A DNA stretch of 64,000 bases from Psychrobacter sp. JB385 (lineage in GTDB: Bacteria; Pseudomonadota; Gammaproteobacteria; Pseudomonadales; Moraxellaceae): positions 62,001-126,000 of the forward strand of contig NZ_FUKN01000010.1 of assembly GCF_900163785.1 (NCBI RefSeq), read 5' to 3'. Both the position numbers and the translations under genes were made by a program. The number at the start of each line of letters is the position of its first letter. Position 1 is the stretch's first letter. This document shows, in pieces, positions 63,833 to 64,000 of this stretch. The notes beneath the pieces are model-generated. The model saw nothing but the letters and a program-made list of their open reading frames with translations, searched no databases and was not told where the DNA came from.

Positions 63833-64000
63833 AATAGTCGTATGCTCCTAAGATTGAATAAGTGGTATGAATGGATAAGTGTCATCAATGAAAAGCTGAA
63901 CGAGGTTAAATAGGGCAATACGCTTCACTTGTTTTTATCAAAGGTTATGTTGTGAAGTTACGTTTTTTCAACAAGACTTAATGATCAAATATGCTCATTC

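Overview
The window reads like a chromosome segment of a Moraxellaceae gammaproteobacterium, most likely Psychrobacter. This rests on moderate GC, dense gene packing, and gene types familiar from that genus: a long fatty acyl desaturase, a PduO-type cobalamin adenosyltransferase, and a fused FhuB. The assignment comes from recognising protein families by eye, not from a database search. No rRNA, CRISPR array or intact insertion sequence was found. One tRNA (CAU anticodon) was found.

Layout. 1-2005: the end of a thiamine-diphosphate enzyme and an outer-membrane porin. 2128-3124: a ParD-like ribbon-helix-helix gene overlapping a type I methionine aminopeptidase. 3391-6912: an alpha/beta hydrolase, a MocR-type regulator and a divergent EamA exporter, with a foldback repeat between the last two. 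6977-18906: an iron-siderophore region transcribed leftward (TonB receptor, DUF3649, PepSY, DUF3325, a PvdE-type exporter, FhuB, FhuD, FhuC and a siderophore-interacting reductase), with three Fur-box-like sites. 19233-20360: an M14 carboxypeptidase. 20427-24915: a periplasmic oxidation cluster (YceI, triheme cytochrome c, Tat-exported flavin amine oxidase, lipoprotein cytochrome c). 25183-27601: two very small genes and an NAD malic enzyme. 27746-31047: a PepSY protein with a two-component system.

31.2-36.6 kb is the accessory part: a His-rich DUF2946 protein, a TauE/SafE-like protein with a metal-binding tail, a PepSY membrane protein, a membrane-anchored BLUF photoreceptor, and a broken integrase against the 3' end of the tRNA. 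A tRNA-3'-end-like scar lies 5.3 kb away. 36.7-55.6 kb is mostly core metabolism: folM, cca, maeB, selO, a desaturase, a phosphodiesterase, a lipoprotein, a cobalamin adenosyltransferase, cysS, an MscS channel, guaB, glmM and pdxH. 55.6-58.7 kb is an EmrAB-like efflux pair. 59.0-63.8 kb looks like an electrophile/aldehyde defence region: GST, DJ-1/PfpI protein, enone-reductase-like MDR protein, YqhD-type alcohol dehydrogenase and a NemR-like TetR regulator with a palindromic operator.

Best leads for new biology: the amine oxidase-cytochrome cluster, the ParD-like/MetAP pair, the tRNA-integrase-scar region, the NemR-like electrophile region, and an unassigned 27-codon ORF with a good ribosome-binding site. 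Several gene starts were moved from the longest ORF on ribosome-binding-site or ATGA-overlap evidence; the reasons are given in each entry.
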